Below, one piece after another: positions 1 to 10,259 of a stretch of DNA of 64,000 bases. The first letter of the stretch is position 1. Each line of letters begins with the position of its first letter. The stretch is taken from contig JAQGBZ010000069.1 of assembly GCA_034687125.1 (NCBI GenBank), positions 164,659-228,658 of the forward strand. Reading direction: 5' to 3'. Below the pieces are notes generated by a model. It saw nothing but the letters and a program-made list of their open reading frames with translations, made no database searches and was not told the DNA's origin. The translations under genes were made by a program, and so were the position numbers. Source of the DNA: Neelides folsomi (taxonomy: Eukaryota > Arthropoda > Collembola > Neelipleona > Neelidae).

Positions 1-1193
1 AGATGAAATTTTGCATGGTATCCTTTCCCTGATCTTAAATAGCAAAAAATGAAAAATTTAGTAGGTAAAATATATTTTAATTAAATTCATTAAGAAAGTC
101 ACATTTAGGTATATTTGGTTACTTACATCTCAAGACAGCAAACAGATAAAAATATTAGTCCCGTTTTAATATTCATTTTTCAATAAAGTTCTTAATACAT
201 CAGATGTAAATGTTGCACTGAAAAATGAGAAAACTGGTGAAGCCTTCTTACAATAATAAAGTCTAATGAATGTAATCAGTAATTGACTCACATTTAATAT
301 ATATGTTTATTTAAAGTTTATAAATAGGATTAAAGTTAATCTCTGGTGTGATTATAAATTACCATTTTGATACTTGTGGGAAAATGTAATTATGTTATAA
401 AATATATTATTATTCATATGTAGGTATACCTTATTTAAATATTAGATTAAAAAATAAAGCTGTATGTATTTACAAGATTAATTTTGCAATCCCTATTTAT
501 CCGGAGTATTTAGTAATCAGTAATGTTATAATTTATAGTTTATAGTTAATGTTCTATTATTGTGCTTTTCTAACGTTGTAAATACACAATTTTTTTACTT
601 TAAAATATTTTTTGTTGATAAAATGTGATCTAACATATCAAATCAAGCGATACTTACAAAGCAAATAATGAAATTATTTAACCCCTAGCCTTGGGTTGAA
701 AAGTGTCATTTAAAAAGATAAATAAGAAGGATTGGGCTAAAAAGAGAATTCTAATCTTAAATTTTCCCGAGTACAATGTTCACTTTTCTATATAAACGAA
801 CAAAGACATTATTATAGATAGAAAGTACATAAAAAATTAAAAATAAGGGCAGTGGATCGAAGATTTGACGTACTTACTATATACTACACAGATTCCAATG
901 CCTAAATCAGAATATTTAATTGTTATCTTTAAAGTTAAAATAAAGTACGACTCAACTATAAACCCAATAAACCCATAATATAAGAATAAATATAATGATG
1001 AATAATATGTTTTGTATGAAGTTCAATCAATTATAACAGTTTTTCGTGACTACTACAATTTATTTAAAGATCGCCAATAGACATTTAGTAATTAAGTTTA
1101 TGTTAGCCCTTTGATCAAATCCCCGATTTTTATGGCAAAAGTATAAAGTCGAATTATTGAGCTGTTTAACTTAAGTACAATTATACTGATAAT
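1..1193. other. AT-rich non-coding stretch
   Basis: No coding exon with plausible splice sites or recognisable protein is seen on either strand. The stretch precedes (on the plus strand) the 3' end of the minus-strand cyclophilin gene, so its right part may hold that gene's 3' UTR. Confidence 0.5.
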
Positions 1194-1869
1194 TTACAAT
1201 AAACCACAAGCTCTGATTCCAGCACGTTGAATTGGTCTGTTGTTCCCATCCGTTTGTGTGGCTTCAATTGCTTTCACAACTTCCATCCCGTCAATTACCT
1301 TTTTATAAAACAATTTAATAATGCTTTGGGTGTTACGCTATTTTGATATTTCAATTTTAATAAATTTACCTTTCCAAAAACAACATGAGCTCCATCGAGC
1401 CATGCAGTTGTGACAGTGGTGATGAAAAATTGACATCCGTTTGTGTTTGGTCCTGCATTAGCCATGCTCAAATATCCTGGAGCCAAATGCCTCAATACAA
1501 AGTTTTCATCCTCGAAAGTTGGGCCATAAATGCTAATGCTTCCTCGTCCGTCTTCGTAAACAACATCACCACCTAATGATCCCAAATAAAAAACCTCAGT
1601 CGTAAAAATGATTAGATTGAATAAATTCTAACTGTTAAACTATATGAACATTTTTTGTTTACCTTGAATCATAAAATTGGAGATGACTCGATGAAAGAGA
1701 TTTCCAGAATATCTATAATTCGTTCCATTGATTCCTTTGTCGCAAATTGTAACAAAATTTTCTACAGTTCTTGGAACAACGTCTCCGAACATTCCAATGT
1801 AAACTCGTCCAACTTCATCATTTCCAATTGTTAAGTCCATAAACACAGTGTTCGTCACTTTCGCTTCAA
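1194..1869 (-). CDS. Cyclophilin-type peptidyl-prolyl cis-trans isomerase, likely ER/secreted type; 5' exon not found
   Basis: Catalyses cis-trans isomerisation of prolyl bonds during protein folding. Three exons are read on the minus strand: 1663-1869, 1370-1572 and 1194-1298, with GT/AG junctions and a stop after ...RACGLL. The catalytic residues of the family are visible: FHRV followed by FMIQGG, then [14 protein letters not shown], then [12 protein letters not shown]. The first visible exon opens inside the frame ([13 protein letters not shown]) after a splice acceptor, so an upstream exon, expected to carry the start and probably a signal peptide as in cyclophilin B, is missing. None is obvious between this exon and the NPC2-like gene, so it may lie beyond that gene. 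Family assignment is firm; the ER location is inferred from the N-terminal context only. Confidence 0.9.
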
Positions 1870-2034
1870 CTATCAGAAATAAGTATTTATATATAGTATG
1901 TATATATATTAATAATAGTGATAATGATACATATTAGGTATGTAAATATATAAATATGATATGCATGTCAAGTTTAAAAGTAAAGTTGGTATGTTTATTG
2001 GTTTAATGGTATACAAAAAATTCTATCTTAATTA

Positions 2035-2850
2035 TCATTGTTTAAGAGCTTTACGGATATTGACTCGGAAATTCGCACAAACTTCAATATAACCAGAAGG
2101 ATCATCAAAAAGCTCAATTTTAAGAAGTACATTTTGCTACAATAAAAAATATCCATTAAAACAACTTGGAATAAAATTTAAAAATATAAAACAAAGAATC
2201 ATCATAATTTTCATTATCATTGATTTACGTGAAGGAAAGAGTCTTGGAAAACAATTTGAACATCAGGAAGCTGATAGGAAGTTCCTTCAACAATTGAACC
2301 CTCAATAAGAGAGTTAATAATTTCAACTTCTGTTCCAGAATCCATAATTGCCGTTGCGACGACCCTCAAGGTTTCGCTTGTTTTTCCTAATTATTAAAAA
2401 TTGTTTATAATATTGTATACATAATATAATCTATATTCACGATTTATGAATTTATGTTATATCTTTATACTATACCAGCAGTGAATAAGACATCTACTGA
2501 CATGGTTTCTCTTGGCTGCCAACTGCATGGTGATCTCGCGCATTGGGTGGCATAAACAGTCAGCAATGTTCCAGTCTCACCTTCATTTATATTAACAAAT
2601 TAAATAACATTTTTGAAAGAGTAAATTAATAAGACTTACTTAGATATTCTACATAATACGTAAATTACTAAAATTATACAGATACAATAGAAATACCTGG
2701 AGTTCCACAATCGTTAGCATTTGAAACAAATGGATGGATGTTTTTAACATTGGAGCCGATTTCTATTTCTTTTACTGCCAATCCTCCTATCGCAGAAGAA
2801 ATTGAAAGAAACACAAAGAGAAAAGCAAGTGCAAGCTGTGAGAAACCCAT
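2035..2850 (-). CDS. NPC2-like secreted ML-domain (MD-2-related lipid-recognition) protein
   Basis: Four exons on the minus strand (2697-2850, 2476-2580, 2229-2386, 2035-2136) join in frame to 172 aa. The start codon opens a clear signal peptide (MGFSQLALAFLFVFLSISSA). The mature part shows the NPC2/ML cysteine layout: DCG near residue 47, then QC..SPC, then a late C in the VCANFRV strand near the end. ML proteins are small beta-sandwich carriers for sterols and other lipids; arthropods often have expanded families used in sterol handling, immunity or chemosensation. The individual ligand cannot be read from the sequence. Length is slightly above the usual ~150 aa. The neighbouring cyclophilin is on the same strand; a functional link is not implied. 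Confidence 0.85.
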
Positions 2851-3680
2851 CTTTACTCAATATAATAAATTGGATTTGTGAAGTAATTTCGGATGCTTTT
2901 CACTTCATAATCTCAAGATTTTAATTCGAGGATTATTTGATTTTGTTCCAAAGAAAATAATATTTTATCATGAAACTCTTCTCACTAATCACATTATTAC
3001 CGTCATAACTATAATCAAACAATGAAGATAATAAATGATTGATTTGTCGCTCCAAAATAGTCTTATAGCCGTATTGTATCATTGAATTATTCTATAAGTC
3101 CCTAGTTAATGCATGAAACTAATCTTTAATAAAACTACGATATGCATACATATTTATGGTATATCAGAAAATTTTTCTATCAAATTAATGAATTAAATGA
3201 TAAAGCGAAGTTTATGTGTTTACCGATATATTTATATAAAAATTACATCAATGATCAATAAGCTGTTTGTTAAATGAAACAATTTGTGTATACATTTTTA
3301 GGGATTTAATTTTCTGTTTTAATACAATTATTTATATACATCTACTTTTAAGATTATGAAGAACACTCAAATCAAATTAAAATTCTTTTAATCTTTTTAA
3401 GTTTTGTCGTTTTTTTAAACAAGTGACAAAAGTGAATTAATGGGTATAATAACGTGATATAATAATATCAAAAACTTGAAAATTTGTCATTTAAAAGCTG
3501 TTTCCCATTATATTTGTACATATTTGTTGTATTGTGCATTGTATGTATGTATATTGCTAATATGTTTATATTTTTTGCTTTTTATACAATTACTAGTACT
3601 TTAGCTATTGAACAAAATCTAATAAATGGTCCTTAAAAATCTTTAATTGGGATTACTGAAGTTTTCAAATCCTTTTGGTG
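2851..3680. other. Intergenic, no gene seen
   Basis: AT-rich spacer upstream of the NPC2-like start and downstream of the FHA gene. It could hide the missing first exon of the cyclophilin, but no convincing signal-peptide exon with a donor site was found. Confidence 0.4.
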
Positions 3681-5884
3681 TCATTGAGAATTTAACCATA
3701 TTGCTTGAGGTTTGGGCTCAATGTTGACCATTTTCTCAGATTTCTTCATTTCCCTTTGAGCAATTTCCTGAAGTTTTTCCTTGCGTATTCTCTTTGGGAG
3801 TTTTAAGTCCTGGACGATTCTGATCAAAGGAGATTTGACGATTGCTGATCTCCTCTAGTTCAAATGAAAGCGACAATGATCTTTTGACCTTGGTCACAAT
3901 TGGTGCAGGGTTGATGATCTTCATCTGTTTTAATTGTGAAGCAGTTTGAATCCTTTTCCTCGCTCGTTTAACTTTCTCGCCAATCTCTTCACTGCCTGGC
4001 GGAATAGAAGTTTCTACCTTGGAACAACATCAGGAGATTCAATTTCCATCGGTTCGCTTGCAACATTTCCTCGTTCCTCTTCATTCGGCTTAGTAACATC
4101 ACGTTTAACCTTCTTATACTGACGCTTACGCTTAGGAGCCAAAATTTCGCCATCATCGTCGCTTTCATGTTTTAGCTCTAAAATATTTAAATGAATTTTA
4201 TAAATGATTCTAAAATACCCAATTTAATAAATATTTGTACAAAAATAATATAGATAATATATTGAATAATTAATATATTATTATGCGTTTGTTCGCGTAA
4301 ACATTTTAATCATTACTTTTAGCCGCCTCTTTAATAGATTCCGCAAGCTCGACTCTGTATTTATCTGGAAATATATACTCTTTCCCATCTTTAGGCTTCC
4401 TATTGCACCGCCTCAAGTAGGTAGTAATCATTTGCCCACATTCCGTATCTTCACTTGCAATGAAATTTTTGCTTCAGGAGTTAACTCCAGGTTATTCTTT
4501 TTGGATAAGGTAAGAGGGCGTCTGAATTCAGAAACCGATTCAGACTTGTCGAGTTTTCCAAAATTGAGAGTTGCAAGAATTTTGACTGCACAATTATAAA
4601 TCTCAATTCTCAATTCTCTAAGAAATTTGTCCGTGAAAATTTTCATCTTGAAGTGTTTCTTCTTGGTGTTCGAATTTTCATGTTTTTTAACTTTTGATGA
4701 TTTCTTGTTTTCTTTTTCCTTTCGATTTTCGTCTGGCTTTTCTTCTGGCTTTGTGAACTCGTGAGTCACTTCGTCAGGGATCTTTTCTTTAATGGCGTTG
4801 CCATCATCATCGCTAGTAAGATCAATGAGCGGAGGCTGAGCTGGCTGAGGAAGTACGGTGGGATTCAATATGGGCAAAGTCGAACCTTCATGACCAAAAA
4901 CAATCTTGTCGTTGTCATTGAGAATCGTAATCTCGTTGATTTTTTCACCATTGACAAAGGTTCCATTTTTGCTCTAAAATAAAATTAATTTTTATTAAAT
5001 ACTTTAAATAATATCAATAATATAATTATTATCTATTGACCCATTTCTCGATAATCTTATGCTTATAGTTTTTAATGTTAGTTATTTTCCTTTTAATACA
5101 ATTTAAAAATGTTCAGAATCTAATATCATATAATATTATACATTTAATTGTTAATTACTTTAAAATCTTCGACGGTAAGACAGTCTGTTATTTATTTCAC
5201 TGCATTTAAAAATACAATGCCTTAACGAAACTCATCTGACATTGGCCCCAAACTCCAAGAGCCTTCGAATTTTACTTCGAGTTATCGTGTACTGAAAATA
5301 AAGTTTAATTTTTAATTAAGTTACATTACACGAGTAAAGTAAAATGAATATTAATAATTATAATAAGTAACATGATCAAATACTACAATGTGTTAAAAAG
5401 AACCTTAGATCCAAGAATCTTTTTAATAGTTGGAGACTCGAAGTTACTTCGAGTCGGATTATGAGGAACCAGCTTCCATCTTACAAGATCACCACCTTGA
5501 TTGGGAACTTTATCTCCCCGATTCGAAGAATTGCCACCGTCCATTGATCCAATTGGCACAAAGGGATGCCGAGGAGAATTATTAAGAATTGATCATCGAC
5601 AACGGAACCGATTCCTAGGTTTCAGGCAATTGTCCGAACAAGTCAATCTGGGTTTCTGAATTTAAAATGATAAAGTCCTACAAATTCTAACTTTGTAGAC
5701 TGTTGAGACTTACCTACTATTTTATTGTAAATAGGTATAATATTAAGTGATCAAAATAATGTTTATTAAATAGTAAAGTATTATATGATGTATTAGGTAG
5801 GTAATACAAAAATAGAAACATACCATCAGCATAAGTACTGAAATCTTCCATAACGTCCTTAAGTTTCCCTCAGGTTTACTGGAT
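3681..5884 (-). pseudogene. FHA-domain protein gene with several frame breaks (probable pseudogene or rapidly decaying gene)
   Basis: Exon-like blocks on the minus strand at 5824-5884 (start codon at 5851), 5404-5655, 5241-5291, 5159-5184, 4317-4973 and 3681-4177. A phosphothreonine-binding FHA domain is recognisable from W-L (RWKLVP), YTITRSK, LTVEDFKSKNGTFVNGEK and DNDKIVFG; FHA proteins with this layout (MDC1, nibrin and others) act in DNA-damage signalling. The rest is charged and Lys/Glu-rich (KRKRQYKKVKRD). The open frame is interrupted: a shift after LFGQLPET in block 2, a phase mismatch across the FHA core where the usual S-R-x-H motif is absent, a shift near 4450, and two shifts between 3780 and 4030. 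Neighbouring long genes have none, so decay is more likely than assembly error. The orthologue is not identified. Confidence 0.55.
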
Positions 5885-6663
5885 CTGAAATAAAACAAAT
5901 GAAAATTAATTTTTTTGTATTTGACATCTACAAATTCGTTAAGTCCCGACTGGTGGATTTTCATAATATTTTTAAATCACTTCCAGATCGGTCCCTCACG
6001 AATACAAAAAGTCAGGGTATTTTTTCTTAGTGAAAGTGAGTAAACTTTGTTTAAGTGAGTTTTAATTGAATAAAGAGGAATTATTGTATACTTGAGGCTA
6101 CATCTCAAACTGAGAATATCTCTATTTGCATTATTCGCACTCAAATTGCAATTTCATTTATAAATTCAAAACTTCAAAATTCCCTTGTTCCCTTGTTATT
6201 CCCTTTTAAATTTCCCTTGTTAGAAGTTTCACATTGATCCCTATGAAGGATCGAAATGAAGATGAAGACGAAAAGTCGGCCAGACTTTACTTGCCGGGAA
6301 AACTCCATGCTGCTCCATGTAACCCCTATGTTGATACATTATTCGCGTTATTTAGGTTAGGTTAGGTTTTGAATTAGAGGATAGTCTCTCGGCAAAAGCT
6401 ATTACCTTTACTGCGAGATGGCCGGACCTAAAATTAAATAATGATCCCCTTACTTTTATAATAATCATTAATTCTTACTTACCTGTTACACCTTTTGAAA
6501 AGTTAGATAAAAATAACAATACCTCGACCGAGCAGCTCTGAAAGAAACAATTAAGATATTTTACTATCGTAAAATTTATAAATTAAATATGTAAATTCAA
6601 ATAATATGGACAAAAAAATAAATTCTTTTACAAAGACAAAGACCCAGGTTACATTAAACTTAT
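5885..6663. other. Intergenic, no supported gene
   Basis: Contains a short (TTAGG)n-like run near 6352-6367 and a plus-strand open stretch from an ATG at 6243 that has no recognisable product. Nothing firm is annotated. Confidence 0.4.
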
Positions 6664-6904
6664 TCCCGAAATCAACCTAGCCGTGCACTTCTGGGCTTTA
6701 GCGTCATATCAAGATTTGAATGTCTCATATTGCCTCAAGCAATATGAACGTAGGTATGTTATTTACATGACATCGAAATTATCTTTAAAGTTCAGAAAAA
6801 AATTATAGAGAAAATGTTCAAAACGATATAAAGGGCAATTAGAGAAATTCAAATATTGATATGACGCTAAAGTCCCGAAGTGCACGGCTAGTTTGGTTTT
6901 GGGA
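6664..6904. repeat. Long inverted repeat (hairpin/MITE-like element)
   Basis: The arm at about 6677-6721 reads ctagccgtgcacttc... and its near-perfect reverse complement lies at 6847-6891, with weaker pairing extending to about 6664 and 6904. The core arms are about 45 bp with a ~125 bp spacer. This is the structure of a non-autonomous terminal-inverted-repeat element or of a hairpin RNA locus. No target duplication was identified. Confidence 0.7.
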
Positions 6905-7013
6905 GTACGCTTATTGAAGAATTTATTGAATAATGAGAAATCGCTGACTCGCTGAGATAAAGTTTAAAGAATTGTTAAGTTTGAGAATTAACATTAGACG
7001 AATCTTGTCCAGT

Positions 7014-7189
7014 GCAGTTGGGTCTTCGAGGTCACCAATCCGGGGATGGGCGAATTGGAACACAAAATGAATTTGATCTCCTTACATGGCAAAGATGTAA
7101 ATTGTCGTCACATTCCCCAAACATGCTCTCAAACAAACTGCTCCGTCGAAGAGATTAAATGGAAATTACAGTCTCTAAATGTATGTATT
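7014..7189 (+). CDS. Possible orphan coding exon of unknown function
   Basis: A plus-strand block between a CAG acceptor and a consensus donor (GTATGT) reads as cysteine-containing protein (SWVFEVTNPGMGELEHK, then NCRHIPQTCSQTNCS). Base composition is clearly less AT-rich than the flanks, which suggests coding constraint. No partner exon, start or stop could be tied to it and the family is not recognised. It could be a relic or an exon of an unannotated gene. Confidence 0.25.
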
Positions 7190-7542
7190 AATAAGTCTGC
7201 CGTTTGATGGTGTTATTTGAAGATTAAAACTGTTAAAAGTTACAATTATAATATACAGTAAAATAATTATTACCTAAAAAGATTTTTTGATTTCTCCATA
7301 CACATACTATAATACATCGATTATTATTTTTTATTCTCAATTTTTCATAAAATTAAATGTTGATTTATGCATTTAAGACCATCAAGACAGTAATTTGATA
7401 TTTTATTGTCATTATTGTTTATTTAACAGTCCCATTTACTAATATAAAAATTCAAAATGGATTTGGAAAGTAATTTTTATAAATTGGGAGAATCAGTATT
7501 GGACATTTGTAATATTTAACTGTGAAAAAACAAAAAATTGGT
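7190..7542. other. Non-coding spacer before the tRNA gene
   Basis: AT-rich sequence with no exon-like block seen; on the minus strand this is the 3' flank of the tRNA gene. Confidence 0.4.
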
Positions 7543-7615
7543 AACTCCTGGGGGGACTCGAACCCCCAATCTTCGGTTTAGGAGACCGACGCCTTATCCA
7601 TTAGGCCACAGGAGC
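7543..7615 (-). tRNA. tRNA-Arg (anticodon CCT)
   Basis: The minus strand folds into a complete 73-nt cloverleaf: acceptor GCTCCTG/CAGGAGT, D arm GCCT...AGGC with AATGGATA loop, anticodon stem TCGGT/ACCGA with loop CTCCTAA (anticodon CCT, codon AGG), 5-nt variable region, T arm GGGGG TTCGAGT CCCCC. The body closely matches arthropod tRNA-Arg(CCT) as known. Two small oddities: the first acceptor pair is G-U and the base at the discriminator position reads U. No intron. Confidence 0.95.
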
Positions 7616-8034
7616 ATATTAACTGATCCAAGGTTAATAAAAGCACCCTTCAGTCTAAACCCCTTTTCTACACCAAATCGTTAATTTCTCACTCATAATT
7701 TCAATTTCCTAATAAAGATTAATATTCTGTTTAAAAGTCCAATTAAATTGATTAAATACAAGACCATCCTGATTCTCATTAACGTGTCTTTAGCACTATG
7801 AAAGAGTGATATCTTGTTTCTCATTCCACTATTACTACACGTTCACTTTTTCTCATTGTCAGTAGGTAAGATATAACATTATTATCATTTCATTATCATT
7901 TTATAATCGAGATTATAGATGTACAGTAAAAAGAATTATAAATATGATTAACTACGTATTTTATATAAATGAGGAAATAACATTCTTGTGCATATGTATA
8001 TTAACTCCAAAGGTATCTAACATTATTTACCTAC
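7616..8034. other. Intergenic, nothing recognised
   Basis: AT-rich spacer between the tRNA and the receptor-like pseudogene; the part close to 7616 would contain the tRNA 5' flank. Confidence 0.4.
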
Positions 8035-9209
8035 CTAATACTGTTGGAGAGATTTCCTTCGGATGATTTCAAGTCCAGCCATGGCCTCTTCGGTCACTGA
8101 TGCCACTATTGGCACGAAGAATGTAGGCGTCAAGAATGAGCCACACAGTCGTTCCAATCCAATCCCATGGGCGATAAAAGTATGCGTTGTTGTACACTTC
8201 CTCTTCATTGGCAAGTCCTTTGGTCAAAGTGAACCAAACCAAGTATATCTCAATAATAACACAAAATATCTGTAAATAGAAATTCAAACATTTAATTAAT
8301 ATACTAATTGTCTTTGGCCCATTAATTACCTGTATTATAAAAAAATATTTATTATGCCAATGAAATAAATTACTTGAGATCCCAAAAATATGTCCAAAGT
8401 GACTCCAAATATTCTATCTGTTCCTTAGATTAAGTCCATGATCATGCAATGATCTTTAAACATGTTTGCATAAATGTGCTTTCCGCTTGATGTCTTTATG
8501 AGTTTATTCCCCATCATGACGGTTGCATAGGCTCGGGCATTCCAATGAGACAGCAAATTGATGAGATAATGGCAATGAAGCATGTAAAGGAAAGCGAACA
8601 CTTTTGACCAAACGAACAAAATAATGAGGAATCGGTCACGGCCTATTAAAATATAAGAACATTTTTTAATTATTAAAAGTTTTATAGAATTAAGAATTTC
8701 CATCTTTTATTAAAACTGATCAACTGGTTAATATTGTTAGGTTTGTGTCCAGAAAAGAAATATTAGAAATTAGTAAAAAATTAATTTGAAATACTATACT
8801 AAACGAATATCCTTATTATCGCCAAAATTTTGTATTATGTCATCTTACAATGCGAATAAAATTGAATTGAATTGATTAATTATCTTAACTCGATAGAACG
8901 AATGAAGATCATTCAGTTTTGTGAAATCTTCCTTGTCTAAGAGAAGATAAGGATCAAATCCCGACCAGACCAATATTGAAAAAACAGTTGGAAATGAAGT
9001 TGCAGTTGGTCCAATTGAAGCTGCAGAGAGACAAGTAAACACAAACGCCAGTGAAAACAAGGACCTTTGAAGAGGAATACGACCGATTCTTCCAATTGAT
9101 CCTTTTCGAGTTCCTGAACTCTCTTGGAGTATTCATTGTAACCGATCAAATCTTCTTCAATGAACATTTCATCTCCTTGCTTAGATTCCAATCCGTCTTC
9201 CGACACCAT
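8035..9209 (-). pseudogene. Gustatory/odorant-receptor-like (7tm_7-type) gene, disrupted
   Basis: Three exon blocks on the minus strand: 8890-9209, 8374-8642 and 8035-8269. Translation gives several hydrophobic membrane segments (LFSLAFVFTCLSA; ILFVWSKVFAFLYML; IFCVIIEIYLVWFTL) and features typical of arthropod gustatory receptors: a D-x-x-FG segment before a late transmembrane helix (GTDRIFGVTLDIFLGSQ) and a C-terminal stretch ending EAMAGLEIIRRKS. The frame is broken at least three times: a shift in the first exon after ELEKDQL, an in-frame TAA after MIMDL in exon 2, and a shift near ILDAY in exon 3. The canonical TYhhhhhQF motif was not found. Assignment to the chemoreceptor superfamily is an inference from layout, not a clear match. 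Confidence 0.5.
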
Positions 9210-10259
9210 TATTTCGCAATTTATTTTTAATCGTAATTTTGTAATTCACAACAGCAATTTTTAAAAAATTATCAATTTTTCATCTTAACATTTCTGAAAA
9301 AAATTCCTTGGTGAACTTTTTACTTAGGAACGCTCAAAAATAGATTCTAATCCATCGCCATATACCATACCATAATCATATGTCATTGACCCATTATATT
9401 TACTTTGATATGCAGAGCTTTTCCTTTCGTTATATAATAATCATAAATCATTGATTGATTATATATTGATTATAACTCCTAAGCAAAACTAGGCATAAAA
9501 ATTGACATTTGTTTTAATTACTTCTTATAAAATAGAGTACATAAGTGCACTTTGTAGTGAAGTGTTATTGCTAGTATTAGTAGATATTACTAGCAATAGC
9601 AACGTATCTAGAATAATAATGGATTAGGTTGGGTCATTGGCGCTTTTATAAACATTACACCATATAAAATATATATTAAAAATGTGCACTTATTTGTGAA
9701 ATATATTCAATTCGTAGAGAGGGATGTCAACACACCTGTTTTCTATTATCATGTATAAAGAAAAACGACTTCGTTAGTAAAATACCAAACCAATACTACT
9801 TCTTTGTCTAAGCAAAGTTTTAGTCAAGTTTGAGGTTGACGCTCTGGAGCAATTAAGATTTTTATAAAAACTACTCCTTGAGGCTTCATTGAACTTGTTA
9901 TATCACTCGAACTATTTAACGAAATTGATATTATGTACATATAACCCATCTTGTAAACCATTATAATAATCTCAGGTATATGAGTATATAAATAAAAAAG
10001 TTGTAAAGCTACTTTCAGTTTCGCTTATTCTTGCAAAAGTTTAAGTGAACTTTAAAACACACTTTACTTTTGTTAGGCAGTGTTTTGCGAATCTTCTTCA
10101 CCTGCAGACACTTATGTTGTTGGAAAATTAAGTGATATTTATTTTATTAAAACTATTATCATATCTCCCGATTTTTATAATTATTGAAGTTTGTGTTTAA
10201 ATCAGATTAATTAATTTATTATTTTTAGAAAACAAACTTTTATTTGCAAATAATATAAA
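9210..10259. other. Intergenic, no gene seen
   Basis: About 1 kb of AT-rich sequence between divergently oriented units; promoter sequences for the secreted protein gene starting at 10260 would lie here. No exon was recognised. Confidence 0.4.

Noticed and set aside
3736-5655. Explaining the FHA-gene frame shifts purely as sequencing errors
   Set aside because: Nine other multi-exon genes in the window are frame-perfect over more than 20 kb of coding sequence, so clustering of errors here is less likely, though not excluded.
6352-6367. taggttaggttagg run as telomeric repeat
   Set aside because: Only about three units; too short to indicate a telomere or telomeric element.
8063-8275. Plus-strand 70-codon open frame
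   Set aside because: It lies antisense to the receptor-like pseudogene exon, and no product is recognised.
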